Of a stretch of 64,000 bases of DNA, positions 12,574 to 22,449 are shown piece after piece. The position numbers and the translations under genes are program-made. Under the pieces are notes generated by a model. It saw nothing but the letters and a program-made list of their open reading frames with translations. It made no database searches and was not told the DNA's origin. Position 1 is the first letter of the stretch. Each line of letters starts with the position of its first letter. This stretch comes from Cordia subcordata (lineage: Eukaryota; Streptophyta; Magnoliopsida; Boraginales; Cordiaceae), in NCBI GenBank assembly GCA_028554755.1, contig JAPTOF010000017.1, positions 11,741,501-11,805,500 on the forward strand, given 5' to 3'.

Positions 12574-13890
12574 TTTTTCTTGATAGATAACAATTGTTCT
12601 ATTGGTATTCTGGTTAGGAAATTGTATAATATGTGTCTGCGTGGCATTTAATTTAACTGAAGTGAATACATTGTTAACAAAACCTGCCTGCAATTTGTAT
12701 AGTTGAGAGCATGCTGAGCTCTCGTATTAGAAGTAGCAGAGGGTAAATTATATTTTTACCCCTTTCGCTCATTCAGTTTGTATTTAAGATATCATGTATT
12801 CTGATATTTATGCTCTTTCAGTGAGCTGGTTGATGAAGTACTATTTATGCTGTGCTGCTGCTGCTCTGCTTCCTTCTTTTTTTAAATAAAGTCGAGAGCT
12901 GCTAAATCGGGAACACTGCTAGCAATGTATTTCCCCTTCTTTCGAAAAGGATGGACACTCGTCTTTACCAAGTTAAAAGATGAACACTTGACGTTAGGGT
13001 ATGCCGGTGGAGAGTGGCTATGGGGGGTACCCCAGAACACAGTACACCACGAGGTACACTTTTCTTACAATTAATGAAAAAACAGGTTGAGACTTTTTTC
13101 CATTGTATGTCCAGTGTCTGAATCAGTAGAAGATTCAAAGGCTTTTAATATGAGAATACAAAAATGTTCATGAATATTTTACAGAGTATTTGGTGTTGTT
13201 ACTTACCTATGCACGTGAAATGGGGGGAACCTACTTACCTGTGCCCGAGATTTAGCTAAAGAAAAATGAATGACTTGGCCTGATAACGCGATGTCTTGGA
13301 CATCCCCGTTATTTTGAACACCCTTACCTCAACATGAAAGTGACAAGCCAAACATTGAGATTGAGTTGAGGTCAGACTTTGCGTGCATGGGTCCCTTTGA
13401 GCATGCCAAGGTCGGATTCCTCCACGCAGGGAGCGCCTAGCTTCCAATAAGCTCCCAATATTAACTCTCCGTATTGATCTTACTCGGTTGAAGAAAGGAG
13501 TCGAAAGTTAGCAATGTAGGTCCATCCCTTGCACGGGGAAGTTGAACCTCTTGGTAGAGGGTTCACCCAGACCTCCTCCTCTTGCATGGAGCCACGTCTC
13601 GGCTCCTTATTGGCCGGTCATTCTTACCTTAGCCGCTAGTCTATTTTTGTTATTTTTTAGATAGTAGTAGATAAAAATAGATCTAAAAAACAAATAGACT
13701 ATTCTTTCTCACTACCTCTAGAATTTCTTGACGTAAGGCTCGTTCAAACTTATCCCTATATTTTTTTTTACAGCCTTTTTGCGAGAAATCACATAAATCC
13801 CTTCGTCCCATATATATGAGGGAGCCCTCGGTTAAGGATTCGTAAAGAAGTCATTTACCTATGCGATGCACGGAATTTGTTGGTAAAAAT
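12574..13890. other. spacer with an unassigned, organelle-like stretch
   Basis: Kinesin 3' UTR, then about 13,000-13,850 with clearly higher GC than the surroundings and no long frame. Its style (runs such as CACGCAGGGAGCGCC and GCACGGGGAAGTTGAACC) reminds me of plant mitochondrial spacer DNA, but I recognise no mitochondrial gene. At 13638-13703 an inverted repeat pairs TAGTCTATTT... with ...AAATAGACTA. MITE, mitochondrial insertion and unknown repeat all remain possible. Confidence 0.3.
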
Positions 13891-13899
13891 TAAAATCTA

Positions 13900-14172
13900 T
13901 TGTTTTACTTGATTCAGATGTCCCTCAACTTGGTATTCACCCTTCTACTGCTCTTACATGCCTTGCCATCTAGTCACTCTGTCTCGCCATCTTCTTCAGC
14001 CTTTCTTGCTTCATCCACCATCGCAAGGAACCATTTTACTTTTTATCCTTCATCCAACTCAAGACAACAACAGCATCATCAATTGTACGTACCTTCTCAA
14101 ATAACTTTAAACCAAACTGCCAAATTTGCTCAAATTTTGGTCGTACGGCAGTTCGATGCCTGTTTTTGTTAG
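13900..14172 (+). CDS. possible small secreted peptide ORF
   Basis: A 90-codon frame. The second Met (13918) begins a good signal peptide, with a hydrophobic core LVFTLLLLL followed by small residues. Then come a Ser-rich stretch, NHFTFYPSS and a Gln/His run QQQHHQ. This layout resembles precursors of CLE-type peptides, where an FDFTPF-like segment and His-rich stretch precede the peptide. However, no terminal CLE dodecapeptide is present and the frame ends in DACFC. It may be a broken CLE gene, a different peptide gene, or chance. Confidence 0.22.
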   Translation: MFYLIQMSLNLVFTLLLLLHALPSSHSVSPSSSAFLASSTIARNHFTFYPSSNSRQQQHHQLYVPSQITLNQTAKFAQILVVRQFDACFC

Positions 14173-14495
14173 AGTCAAATAAAATTTGTCACTTGCCAAT
14201 AAAATTTGTAACGGAAATATGGTGAAAAGGATTATTACACCATCCAAAATTTAGATTCGTAATATTTTTTTGAGTTTGAGAAATTATATATTTTGACTAG
14301 AGCTTATTTTAGGTAAAAATTAAGGACAAATTTAAAATATAAGTAAGGGAATTAATTTTAACGAGTTTGACTATTGGTCAATGAAATCAAGTGACTATTA
14401 ATATATATTATGGGCCATACATCAAAATCCAAAAACAAAAAAATCCAAACCAATTGGCAATTAATCGTAAAAGAACCAAAGATGTAGGTGCACAT

Positions 14496-14640
14496 ACGTC
14501 ATCTCAGAAACACAATGGAAGCGGCGAAAACCCTCATAAACGAATCCTCACCGTCGCACAATATTCTGATCCAACGGTTAGCGGCACGATCCTCGTACGT
14601 CAATATCATTGGTCCTTTTTTGAATAGTTCCCAGTATAAA
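14496..14640 (+). promoter_or_regulatory. histone H2A promoter (first copy)
   Basis: ACGTCA hexamers, a classic plant histone element, lie at 14496-14501 and 14597-14602. TCCAACGGTTA at 14570-14580 fits both the histone nonamer (CATCCAACG-like) and the MSA consensus. GATCCTCG at 14589 is one base from the octamer complement GATCCGCG. An inverted CCAAT box (ATTGG) follows near 14608, and TATAAA at 14635-14640 lies 114 bp before the ATG. The set implies S-phase or cell-cycle expression. Confidence 0.7.
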
Positions 14641-14754
14641 AGCATCCCACCCACCACTCTCCCAAACGCAATAATTTCCTGTTAACTTATTGCGTATCGG
14701 ACAATAACTTTACTCTCTGCACACACCCTCCTGCGTACACACCATTCTTCTGTA

Positions 14755-15668
14755 ATGGCGGGCCGTGGAAAGACTTTGGGCTCAGGAGCAGCAAAGAAGG
14801 CCCAATCACGTAGTTCCAAAGCGGGCCTTCAGTTTCCGGTGGGCCGTATCGCACGTTTCCTCAAGGCCGGCAAGTACGCCGAGCGTGTTGGTGCCGGTGC
14901 CCCTGTTTACCTAGCTGCCGTTCTTGAATACCTTGCCGCTGAGGTATAATTTCATTGTTGAATTTCCCCAATTTTTAGCTCCGTTAATTTGATGAATTTA
15001 TGCTAATTGTTCCTAATTTTGCCTAGTGTTTGATTGTGTCTTCGTTTTGAATCTGTAATTAGCGTTTCGAATCTAGTTTTCTGGAGTTTTTACTATCTGA
15101 TGGCCAATCTTTAAAATTTTTTCAAACTGATAATTATTTGGTTTCAACTGAAGTTTTGCAAATTTTAGGGTTTCGAGCCATACCGCTTCAGATTTCTCAT
15201 TTCATTTATTAATTTTGTTTCACAAAAAATTATTAAAGATTTGTTAAATCAAGTGAAATGATGTCAGTAACTATTTGATGCTTATAACATTAGGGTTTCT
15301 TTTCTTTTCTTTTGCTTTTGAGGTTCATTTTTTCAGCCCCCATAATTTTTTATTTTTTATTTTTTTAATCTAAATTTGCGCCAATTGTTGTGAAATTTTG
15401 TTATCTCTAGTGCTTTGGGATGTTGTTTGGATGCTAATGTTTGGGTGAATCATCTCAGGTGTTGGAACTGGCTGGAAATGCAGCGAGGGACAACAAGAAG
15501 ACTAGGATTGTGCCTCGGCACATTCAGCTTGCGGTGAGGAACGACGAGGAGCTGAGCAAGCTTCTTGGAGATGTGACGATTGCAAATGGTGGCGTGATGC
15601 CCAACATTCACAACCTTCTTCTGCCGAAGAAGGCTGGAACTTCATCCAAACCCGCTGAGGATGATTAG
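14755..15668 (+). CDS. histone H2A, canonical type (copy 1)
   Basis: Core nucleosome protein that pairs with H2B. Two exons, 14755-14943 and 15459-15668, give 132 residues; the 515-bp intron falls in the conserved AEV|LELAGN region. The N-terminus [15 protein letters not shown], the signature [13 protein letters not shown] and the docking segment [17 protein letters not shown] are all intact. The C-tail is short ([10 protein letters not shown]). It lacks the SQEF motif of H2A.X, the long tail of H2A.W and the changes of H2A.Z, so it is replication-type H2A, like Arabidopsis HTA1/HTA2. A second copy lies tail to tail at 18153-19141. GC is markedly higher than in the intron. Confidence 0.97.
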
Positions 15669-17050
15669 ATGCTGTAGCAAATGAATTGGGCTATGACATC
15701 AACCTTTACGAGTAGATCTGTTATTTTCTTTCAGTTCAAGCAACAATTTTAGGTTAAGTAGGTGTAGCGTTTTCTTTATCGTTGTTTCTGGTTATAGGTG
15801 CATTAGGGCGTCTATTAGGTAATGTGAATATCTGATGGGATGTAATGAATGAAACAATTTGTTTCTATTTGTGTTTACTTACATTGATGACAGCATAATC
15901 AATGAAATTTACCACTCTTTTGTTTCTTAGATTGTTATCTTATTATTGCTTTTGTGGTTCTTGTGCCTTCTAAGAATTATCTTGTAATTGTATAGACATA
16001 TGATGGATCTGATTGATGTCTCTGCTACGTGTGGGTTGGTAATCTCTCTTTTTCTTTGTTTAGGTCATTGGTTGGTGATATATCTGGTGGTGAAAATTGC
16101 ATAGTTTGTGTATGATTTTCCATGAACATGTCAAGAGAAAATGTGCTGTAGTAGACATGGTGCGAAGTTCTAATGAAAATGAAACTAGAAGTTGATGTCT
16201 TATGGCAGCCAAATCTGTAATTTTGCAGTTTGTTGCTTGCATGACCGGCAATTGGTCGTCCCGGCACCTCACACCCAAACCCCGCATGATTTAAATTTAG
16301 GTTATTAGTCTTGAGGGAAGTTTCAGCCATTTAAGTTGTCTTTTAATCCATTCTCTTTCTTCTTTGTTGAGCTTTGGAAGGTCAAAATGTTTTGGCTTGA
16401 AATATTGAGGGGGTTGAAGAACAGGTTCCAAGTTTTGCAGACTGCTATGGTGGCTTTTTTGCGGCCACTGAAAGCAAGCATTTTTCGTGTGTTAGTAAAA
16501 GCCCTCCTGTGTTGCAGCATGTATTGTCACGTGACTATTTTGACCTTGCAGCCAATATGTTTTGCCTTATGTATTTACTTCTCTCTGTACTACTTCCAAT
16601 CCAATATTTCGTATTTTGGCAGTTCAGTCTCATCTGTTATTGCGTAGTTTTAACAACAATTCTTCGGCCAAAAACATGCGCCAATCTTTTTTTGCAATTT
16701 AGTAATTTTCACTTCTGCAACTTGCGCTGCTGCAACTTTAATACCCAGTGACAGGAGATTTACAAGACTTCGCAAAGATATACTGGAATTATCACCAACC
16801 CACCTATAGAGCTTGAGTGGCATTAAATGCAAAAGATTTGGCTATCCAGTGACTGTACGTCTCTGCCGAATGCAAAAGATTTGGAGCGTGTTTCACCATG
16901 CACGATATTGACTTTTTGTGGCAAGCTTTCGTGTAGAGGATGTATAGGCTAGTGCCATTGCTTTTGCATTTAGGTTTTAATTCCTTGATCAAACCTGAGG
17001 GCCGAGAGTCCTATTTCTCCTTGGGCTGTGTATATACATTAATATAATTC
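15669..17050. other. spacer between the two H2A genes, left part
   Basis: H2A 3' UTR, then moderately AT-rich DNA. Overlapping ORFs of 60-103 residues on both strands (16025-16992) have no motif and mutually conflict. I see no gene. Confidence 0.5.
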
Positions 17051-17059
17051 GCTGGAATT

Positions 17060-17500
17060 ACAATCGAAACGCCCGTTTGAGTAGCTTTTGTAGGAGAACG
17101 ATTTGCTTTGACAGACATAATCAACAGGATTCACAACTCCACAACTTTACAGTGACAAGCACGATGTCAGCCGCTGCATATTGCACTTTCAATCTGGCGA
17201 AACAAACATTTAGCATCCTCCATAAGGGGGGTCGATTTGCCAGCCCAATGTGAAATTCTTCTTAATGTCCTCACAAATCAGAAGGCTATCAAGTCTCCAA
17301 ACACAAACTTCTGAAAGGCTTCCCTGCAGAGCAACTTTACAAACTTCTCTGAAGGCATAAACCGCAGCTTAGCTGGGAGATTCACTCACCGTTTTCTTTT
17401 CTCTACCCTGCACCACCCATCCAAACTCATCTCTAAAGACTGCTACAATCCCAATCTCACCTGTTCACTTTGATGAAACCAGCTTCCGGAAGACATCCAT
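17060..17500 (-). pseudogene. RNase H-like (RVT_3) domain remnant of a LINE-type element
   Basis: Read on the minus strand, a frame gives FIKVNR, then after one frameshift GEIGIVAVFRDEFGWVVQG, SEVCVWRLDSLLICEDIKK and ADIVLVTVKLWSC. These match in order the RNase H-like domain that ends many plant non-LTR elements and related reverse-transcriptase-like genes, which typically read IKVNVDGA..., VVRDE.G, ESDSL. An in-frame TAA (complement of 17369-17371) and the frameshift make it dead. It sits between the two H2A genes and on the strand of the second copy. Confidence 0.6.
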
Positions 17501-18152
17501 CTTCCTCAGATTATTATCATCATCTTCATTCTCAGAGATCCTTTGGTAACTATTACTCCTTTTGTCTCCGTCAAACAATTCCTGCAGACGTTCAGCTTCG
17601 ATCCTTACTCTTGTCTGTCGGGCATAAAGTTTTTCAGCAGGTCGCTATGTTTAGAAGGGTAAACATAACATTGAGCAATAGAGCTAAATTTGTATATGTG
17701 AAAACAACAATAAAGTTGTCCTTCAAAAATCCTCAAATCTCACACATTGAGGAAATTTGGCGCATTAAGTCACAAATTGTTAGGTAAATCCTTCTAGATT
17801 ATTGAAAAATTGAGTTCCCAGGAATAAATCAACAGGCATCCAAACAAGGAGACAAACAAAAAGTGCCCAGAGAAAGAAGCTAAAATTGATTGATCATTTA
17901 TCCTCATTACTGTAAGTTAAAAAAAACACAAACAGAGACCCGAAAAGGAGAAAAGAAAAAAAAAATACTGACATTCATCATATACAACTAAACTAACATC
18001 ATAACCCCTAACAAACAAACAAACTAGCAGCTTTTCATAAACCTAACTTGCCATTGTTTTTTGCTTCTTCCTTAATCCTAAAGAAATAACAAAGGCTTGT
18101 GGCAAATTTTTGCTACTACAACAAAACAACAGGCGACATCATCTGACATTAT
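17500..18152. other. spacer and 3' UTR of the second H2A gene
   Basis: No gene seen. The ORF of 105 residues starting at 17470 is antisense to the RNase H remnant and its flank. Confidence 0.5.
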
Positions 18153-19141
18153 CTAATCCTCATCAGCAGGTTTCGATGAGGTTCCGGTCTTCTTTGGGAG
18201 AAGAAGGTTGTGAATGTTCGGCATCACACCGCCATTCGCAATCGTCACATCGCCCAGAAGCTTGCTTAGCTCCTCATCATTCCTCACCGCCAGCTGAATA
18301 TGCCTCGGCACTATCCTAGTCTTCTTGTTGTCTCTTGCTGCGTTCCCAGCAAGTTCCAACACCTGAGATACAAATAATGCACCCAATTATTAATAACCCT
18401 AATGTTGAAAACTCTACAAGATTGAAGATTTACACAGAAGGAACCAATCATTTCTATTGAATTCACAAAATCCTTTACGAATTTTGAAAATAATTAAGAA
18501 TCTGAACCACTGCATCTATCAAACCTAAGTGCAGAATTGAAAACAAAAATAATCATAAACCCAGATGAAAGCTGAAAAAGAAAAACTAACGTTGAAAACG
18601 TTAGAAACTTGGAGATTTAAACAAAAGAATAAATAATTGCAATTGATTTCACAAATTTTAATTGAAAAATAATTAAGAAATCTGAAGCACTGAGTCTATC
18701 AACCCTAATTGCAAAATTGAGGGGGCAAATTGATAATAATTTCCACCTCCATATTTCTAAACATTTCGCCAAAAGAAAAATTAAGAAAATCCAGCTGTTG
18801 AAATTAGGGAAAAAAGATTCAAAAAGTCAAAAGATGGAAACCCTAGAATTTCAGATACATATGAAATTGGGATATAAAGCCAAAAAAGGGGGAAATTACA
18901 AAATTAATTAGAATTAACCAATCCAATTAGCGGAAACAAATCTATGTATTACCTCAGCGGCAAGGTATTCGAGGACGGCGGCGAGGTAAACAGGGGCACC
19001 AGCACCGACACGCTCGGCGTACTTGCCGGCCTTGAGGAAACGGGCGATACGGCCCACCGGAAACTGGAGGCCCGCTTTGGAGCTACGTGATTGGGCCTTC
19101 TTCGCTGCCCCTGAGCCCAAAGTCTTCCCACGACCCGCCAT
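18153..19141 (-). CDS. histone H2A, canonical type (copy 2)
   Basis: Minus strand, exons 19141-18953 and 18362-18153, 132 residues, with the intron at exactly the same codon border as copy 1. The mature sequence is the same as copy 1 through the histone fold. The differences I can see are in the tail: [13 protein letters not shown] here against [13 protein letters not shown]. The two genes therefore are recent or strongly conserved paralogues, converging on each other with about 2.5 kb between stop codons. No SQEF tail is present. It packages nuclear DNA with H2B, H3 and H4. Confidence 0.97.
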
Positions 19142-19271
19142 TTGAGAGAAAAAAATCGAAGGTCTTGTGCGTGTAATATGTGTGTGTTTTAGAGAGAGAA
19201 AGTAAAGCTTTATTCCTCTACGCAGAGAGAAACTGTCGGAAGATGATTTAAAAGGACGGACGAGTGCGGTG

Positions 19272-19345
19272 TTTATATAGTGGTGGGGGTTTCGAAATAG
19301 ACCAATGAGAGTAGAGTACGAGGATCTTGGATATTTGCCGTTGGA
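19272..19345 (-). promoter_or_regulatory. histone H2A promoter (second copy)
   Basis: On the minus strand, in order: TCCAACGG (19345-19338), GATCCTCGTAC (19326-19316), CATTGGTC with an inverted CCAAT box (19302-19306), and TATATAAA (19279-19272). The order, near-identical words and spacing match copy 1, while the DNA between them differs. The ACGTCA hexamer of copy 1 is changed here to ACTCTA. Confidence 0.7.
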
Positions 19346-19569
19346 TTAGAAATCAAGGGACGGTGCGGATGGGTTTTGATGGCTTGCTTCACCGCTGCAT
19401 GAATTTTCAAAAAATTTAAAAGTTCGTTTTGAGGTAGCGGGAAGACGTATGAGTCCCCAAAAGTTTGGCATTTTTACGATTAGTTGCCACTGAGTTTGGA
19501 TAATAAAGCTTTTTTTTTTATATATATATTTTGGTCTGAATAAAATAGAACTTTCATTAACAATAATTA

Positions 19570-19970
19570 GAGTCTATGTGACCCAACTTTTAGAAACTCA
19601 AAAGTACTTTTTGTGATTCTAAAAATTAAAATTGATCTATTTGGCCCATTTTCAAAAGAGCTTTTAAATAAAAGCTGAAGTTGAAAAAAGCTGAAAAACC
19701 AAAAGCTTCAAATTGAAACTTTTTGGAAAGATTTTTAAAAAACTATTTTTATATCCTGTCAAAAATTGTTTACCTTCATTTTTTCTCAAAAATACTATTT
19801 TATGTTTTTTAAAGTCTAATATTACCATCAAAATAACTAAAAGCTTAATTTTAAAAATACCAGACCAAATAATCAACTGCTTTTATGCAATAATACTTCT
19901 ACCCAAAGCTCTACTGCTAAAAGCTCTATAACTCAACAATTGAAATCATACAGCTAGGCCAAACAGAGCC
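19570..19970. mobile_element. MITE, PIF/Harbinger-like (TTA target duplication)
   Basis: A 401-bp AT-rich segment bounded by TTA at 19567-19569 and 19971-19973. Its ends, GAGTCTATGTGACCC and the complement of GGCCAAACAGAGCC, form a degenerate terminal inverted repeat, about 13 of 19 positions. There is no coding capacity. The TTA duplication points to PIF/Harbinger. Confidence 0.5.
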
Positions 19971-19973
19971 TTA

Positions 19974-20757
19974 GTCGATTCCAGAGGGATTCTACTGAGG
20001 AAGTATAATATCAACATCTAAAAAGAGCATGATGAGCAAATGGGATAAAAACATTGAACAGCCCAATTAGGAAAATTTGTAACAGTCAATTTTCAATATA
20101 ATAGTTAGTCTTGAATGCGACAAAAAAAAGTCACGAACTTAAGTAAATGAAGCTCATCTCATAACATCAGTAACCTCTATTTAGAAAGCATAAGAGGCGC
20201 AACAAACACAAAAAAAATGGATAATGAAGTTCTATCATACTCATATGACATGTGGCATCATTTGTCTGTCGTGTCGGGTAGTGAATATACATGCGATTTT
20301 AATCTCATGAATGCGATTGGTTGCGATCTTAATATTGGATAACAAGAGTTAATTGAGTGGATCCCCCTATATTAAAAGATAAAGGTTAATCATCCTGTTA
20401 TATAATGACATTTAAAAATAATTACAAACCAAGCTTGATGAAAATGACATCACAAATAACTTTGCTTTTGTAACCGTAAACCTATTGGTCTAGTGTTTTA
20501 TCCCTCACTTTAGTGTGAGAAGTATGAAATCAATTTCTAATATAGTAAACTGCTCAATTTATCAATAATCCATCTATTTCTTTTACCACAAAAGCTTTCT
20601 ACTTAATAGGTTTAAAATAAGCATCTTAACTAATGCAAGCTAAAAAACCTCTTACATGATCTATATTTCATGCATATATACAGAGATAAGTCTCTTGCTC
20701 TTTCTCTCTCTATATATATCACACATCTGAAACAGACATAGAAATAAATGCTTACAA
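19974..20757. other. gene-free DNA
   Basis: AT-rich spacer, no supported exon. Confidence 0.5.
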
Positions 20758-21084
20758 GTCCCTGAACTCTTTATTGATTGGGCCTCGATGTTCATTGCTA
20801 TGTCATCCATGTCCATCTCTTTAAATAGAAGTCTCCATGGCTACTCCAATGCAAATAGAGGTTTAATGCAGGGTGATCCTCCATCGCCCTACTTATTTGG
20901 CATCGAAATGCAAACTTTAACGGGTACTTTTAATATTGCAGTTGACAATGGCAGATTTAAATTTCACCCTGAATGCCAGAGAACTAAAATTAAACATCTT
21001 TATTTTCCCAACGATGTTCTCATTTTTCCCAAAGTCGAGGGGGACGCCTTGAATATTATGAAAAATTGTCTTCAATTGTTTTAA
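20758..21084 (+). pseudogene. LINE reverse transcriptase fragment
   Basis: The frame reads VPELFIDW, SISLNRSLHGYSNANRGLMQ, GDPPSPYLF, KFHPECQRTKIKHLYFPNDV. This matches plant non-LTR reverse transcriptase blocks (typically LHGYFKG.RGLRQGDPLSPYLF and THLCFADDLLIF). The catalytic FADD box reads FPND, so one catalytic Asp is lost, and the frame stops soon after. The 5' end, endonuclease and RNase H parts are absent here. Confidence 0.85.
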
Positions 21085-21249
21085 GTTTGAAAAATAATTA
21101 TTAGTTATGCCTACAATATCAATCTCACTCACAAACTTGAGAATTGGAGTTCAGGAAAGTGACAAAATGTTATTCATAGTCAGTTATCAACCAGACGTAA
21201 GAGTTAAGTGATTGTGACTGTTTTAGGTCTCATAATGTCAAGTCTTCTG

Positions 21250-21775
21250 CTGTGTTTTTTTGGATCTTATTATAAGACACTTATCTTATTTGACAACTTA
21301 TGTGAAAAAGATTGTTTGTTTTCAGCTTATTATAAGACACTTATAAGGTACTTTTCATAAGATGTCTTATTTGAAATTATAAAAAATAAGTTGGGTTTAG
21401 GATACTTATATCTTATATTATATCTTATCACTTAGAAAATAATTAAAAATAAAATTTTGAAAATATAAAAATTTAAAATTAAAAATAAAGAAAATTAAAA
21501 TTTAAAAATTTAAAAATGTTAAAAATTAAATATTAAAAATTAAAATTTCAAAATTTTAAAACAAAAATAAAAATTAATTAATATTTACTTTTTATAATTT
21601 ATTATTTAATTATAAAATTAAAATACTATGAGCTAAAATTGATAACATTATTATCAAAGTAACTTATAACCGTATTTCAGTTAACAAACCAAACAATTTT
21701 ATTGTATCAAACACTTATTTCTTACAAGATACTTATCAAATTTTAGATAAGACTATTCCAAAAGCGCTATTGGAC
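21250..21775. repeat. very AT-rich, MITE-like inverted repeat
   Basis: Both sides carry the words ATAAGACACTTATC and CTTATAAG in opposite orientation (21262-21345 and 21700-21755). The middle (21420-21640) is more than 80% A/T by eye. It resembles a non-autonomous hAT-type element, but I could not fix a target duplication. Confidence 0.3.
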
Positions 21776-22239
21776 TGACGTACTTTTTGGGACAGGCGGG
21801 AACAACTTAGGGATGGCTCGTGTTGCGTGGAAATATGTCAGTCGTCCTTATGATAAAGGAGGACTTGACAAATAGTAGATTGTGCAGGAATAAGGAGGTA
21901 GAAAGTAAAATTTTTGGTCTGATATGCAACCTGGTTGCTGCTGATTCTAAATGTTTTGAAATTCGTTTATCAATAAAACGCACTTGCTAATTTAGAGAGA
22001 AAGGAAAAAAAAAAAAAAGTGCATGTGTGTATGTGCATTAATCTAATTTTTCTTTTTCAAAACTAGTTTTCTCGTGATCTCAAATATGGAAAAGAAAAGA
22101 TTTAAGGCATTCCTAACAATACACTGCCACATGAAAAATAAGGGAAAAGAAATTAAAACTAAATTAAACTCAAAACTGATGTCACAAGGCCCAACTCCTT
22201 CATGCATCCGCCAGTCAACTTTTGAAGCTTTAAACACTT

Positions 22240-22445
22240 TCTAAGGCCCGCCCGCGGCCCACGATGTGATGAGTTTCTTGTCCGTATAATTTTGGAGGAA
22301 GGCCCATGACACATGATCAGAGACTTCACACTCAAATATCCCCTAAAACCCTCTGCCTCTATTTAAATGCCTAACAGCTACAGAATAATCGAATTTACAG
22401 CCACAAGAACCACTTAAATGATCAGAATCTTACCTGACATACTAG
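22240..22445 (+). promoter_or_regulatory. promoter-like stretch without a visible gene
   Basis: A cluster of GC-rich words (GGCCCGCCCGCGGCCCACG at 22243, AAGGCCCATGAC near 22300) gives several site II-type TGGGCY motifs. AAAACCCT (telo-box-like) follows near 22345, then CTATTTAAAT near 22360, the usual order in plant housekeeping promoters. The next ATG (22419) opens only 17 codons. The driven gene may be lost, non-coding or unrecognised. Confidence 0.35.
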
Positions 22446-22449
22446 TTTT

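Noticed and set aside
16025..16992. Overlapping ORFs of 60-103 residues between the H2A genes
   Set aside because: Mutually conflicting frames on both strands, no motif, composition like non-coding DNA.
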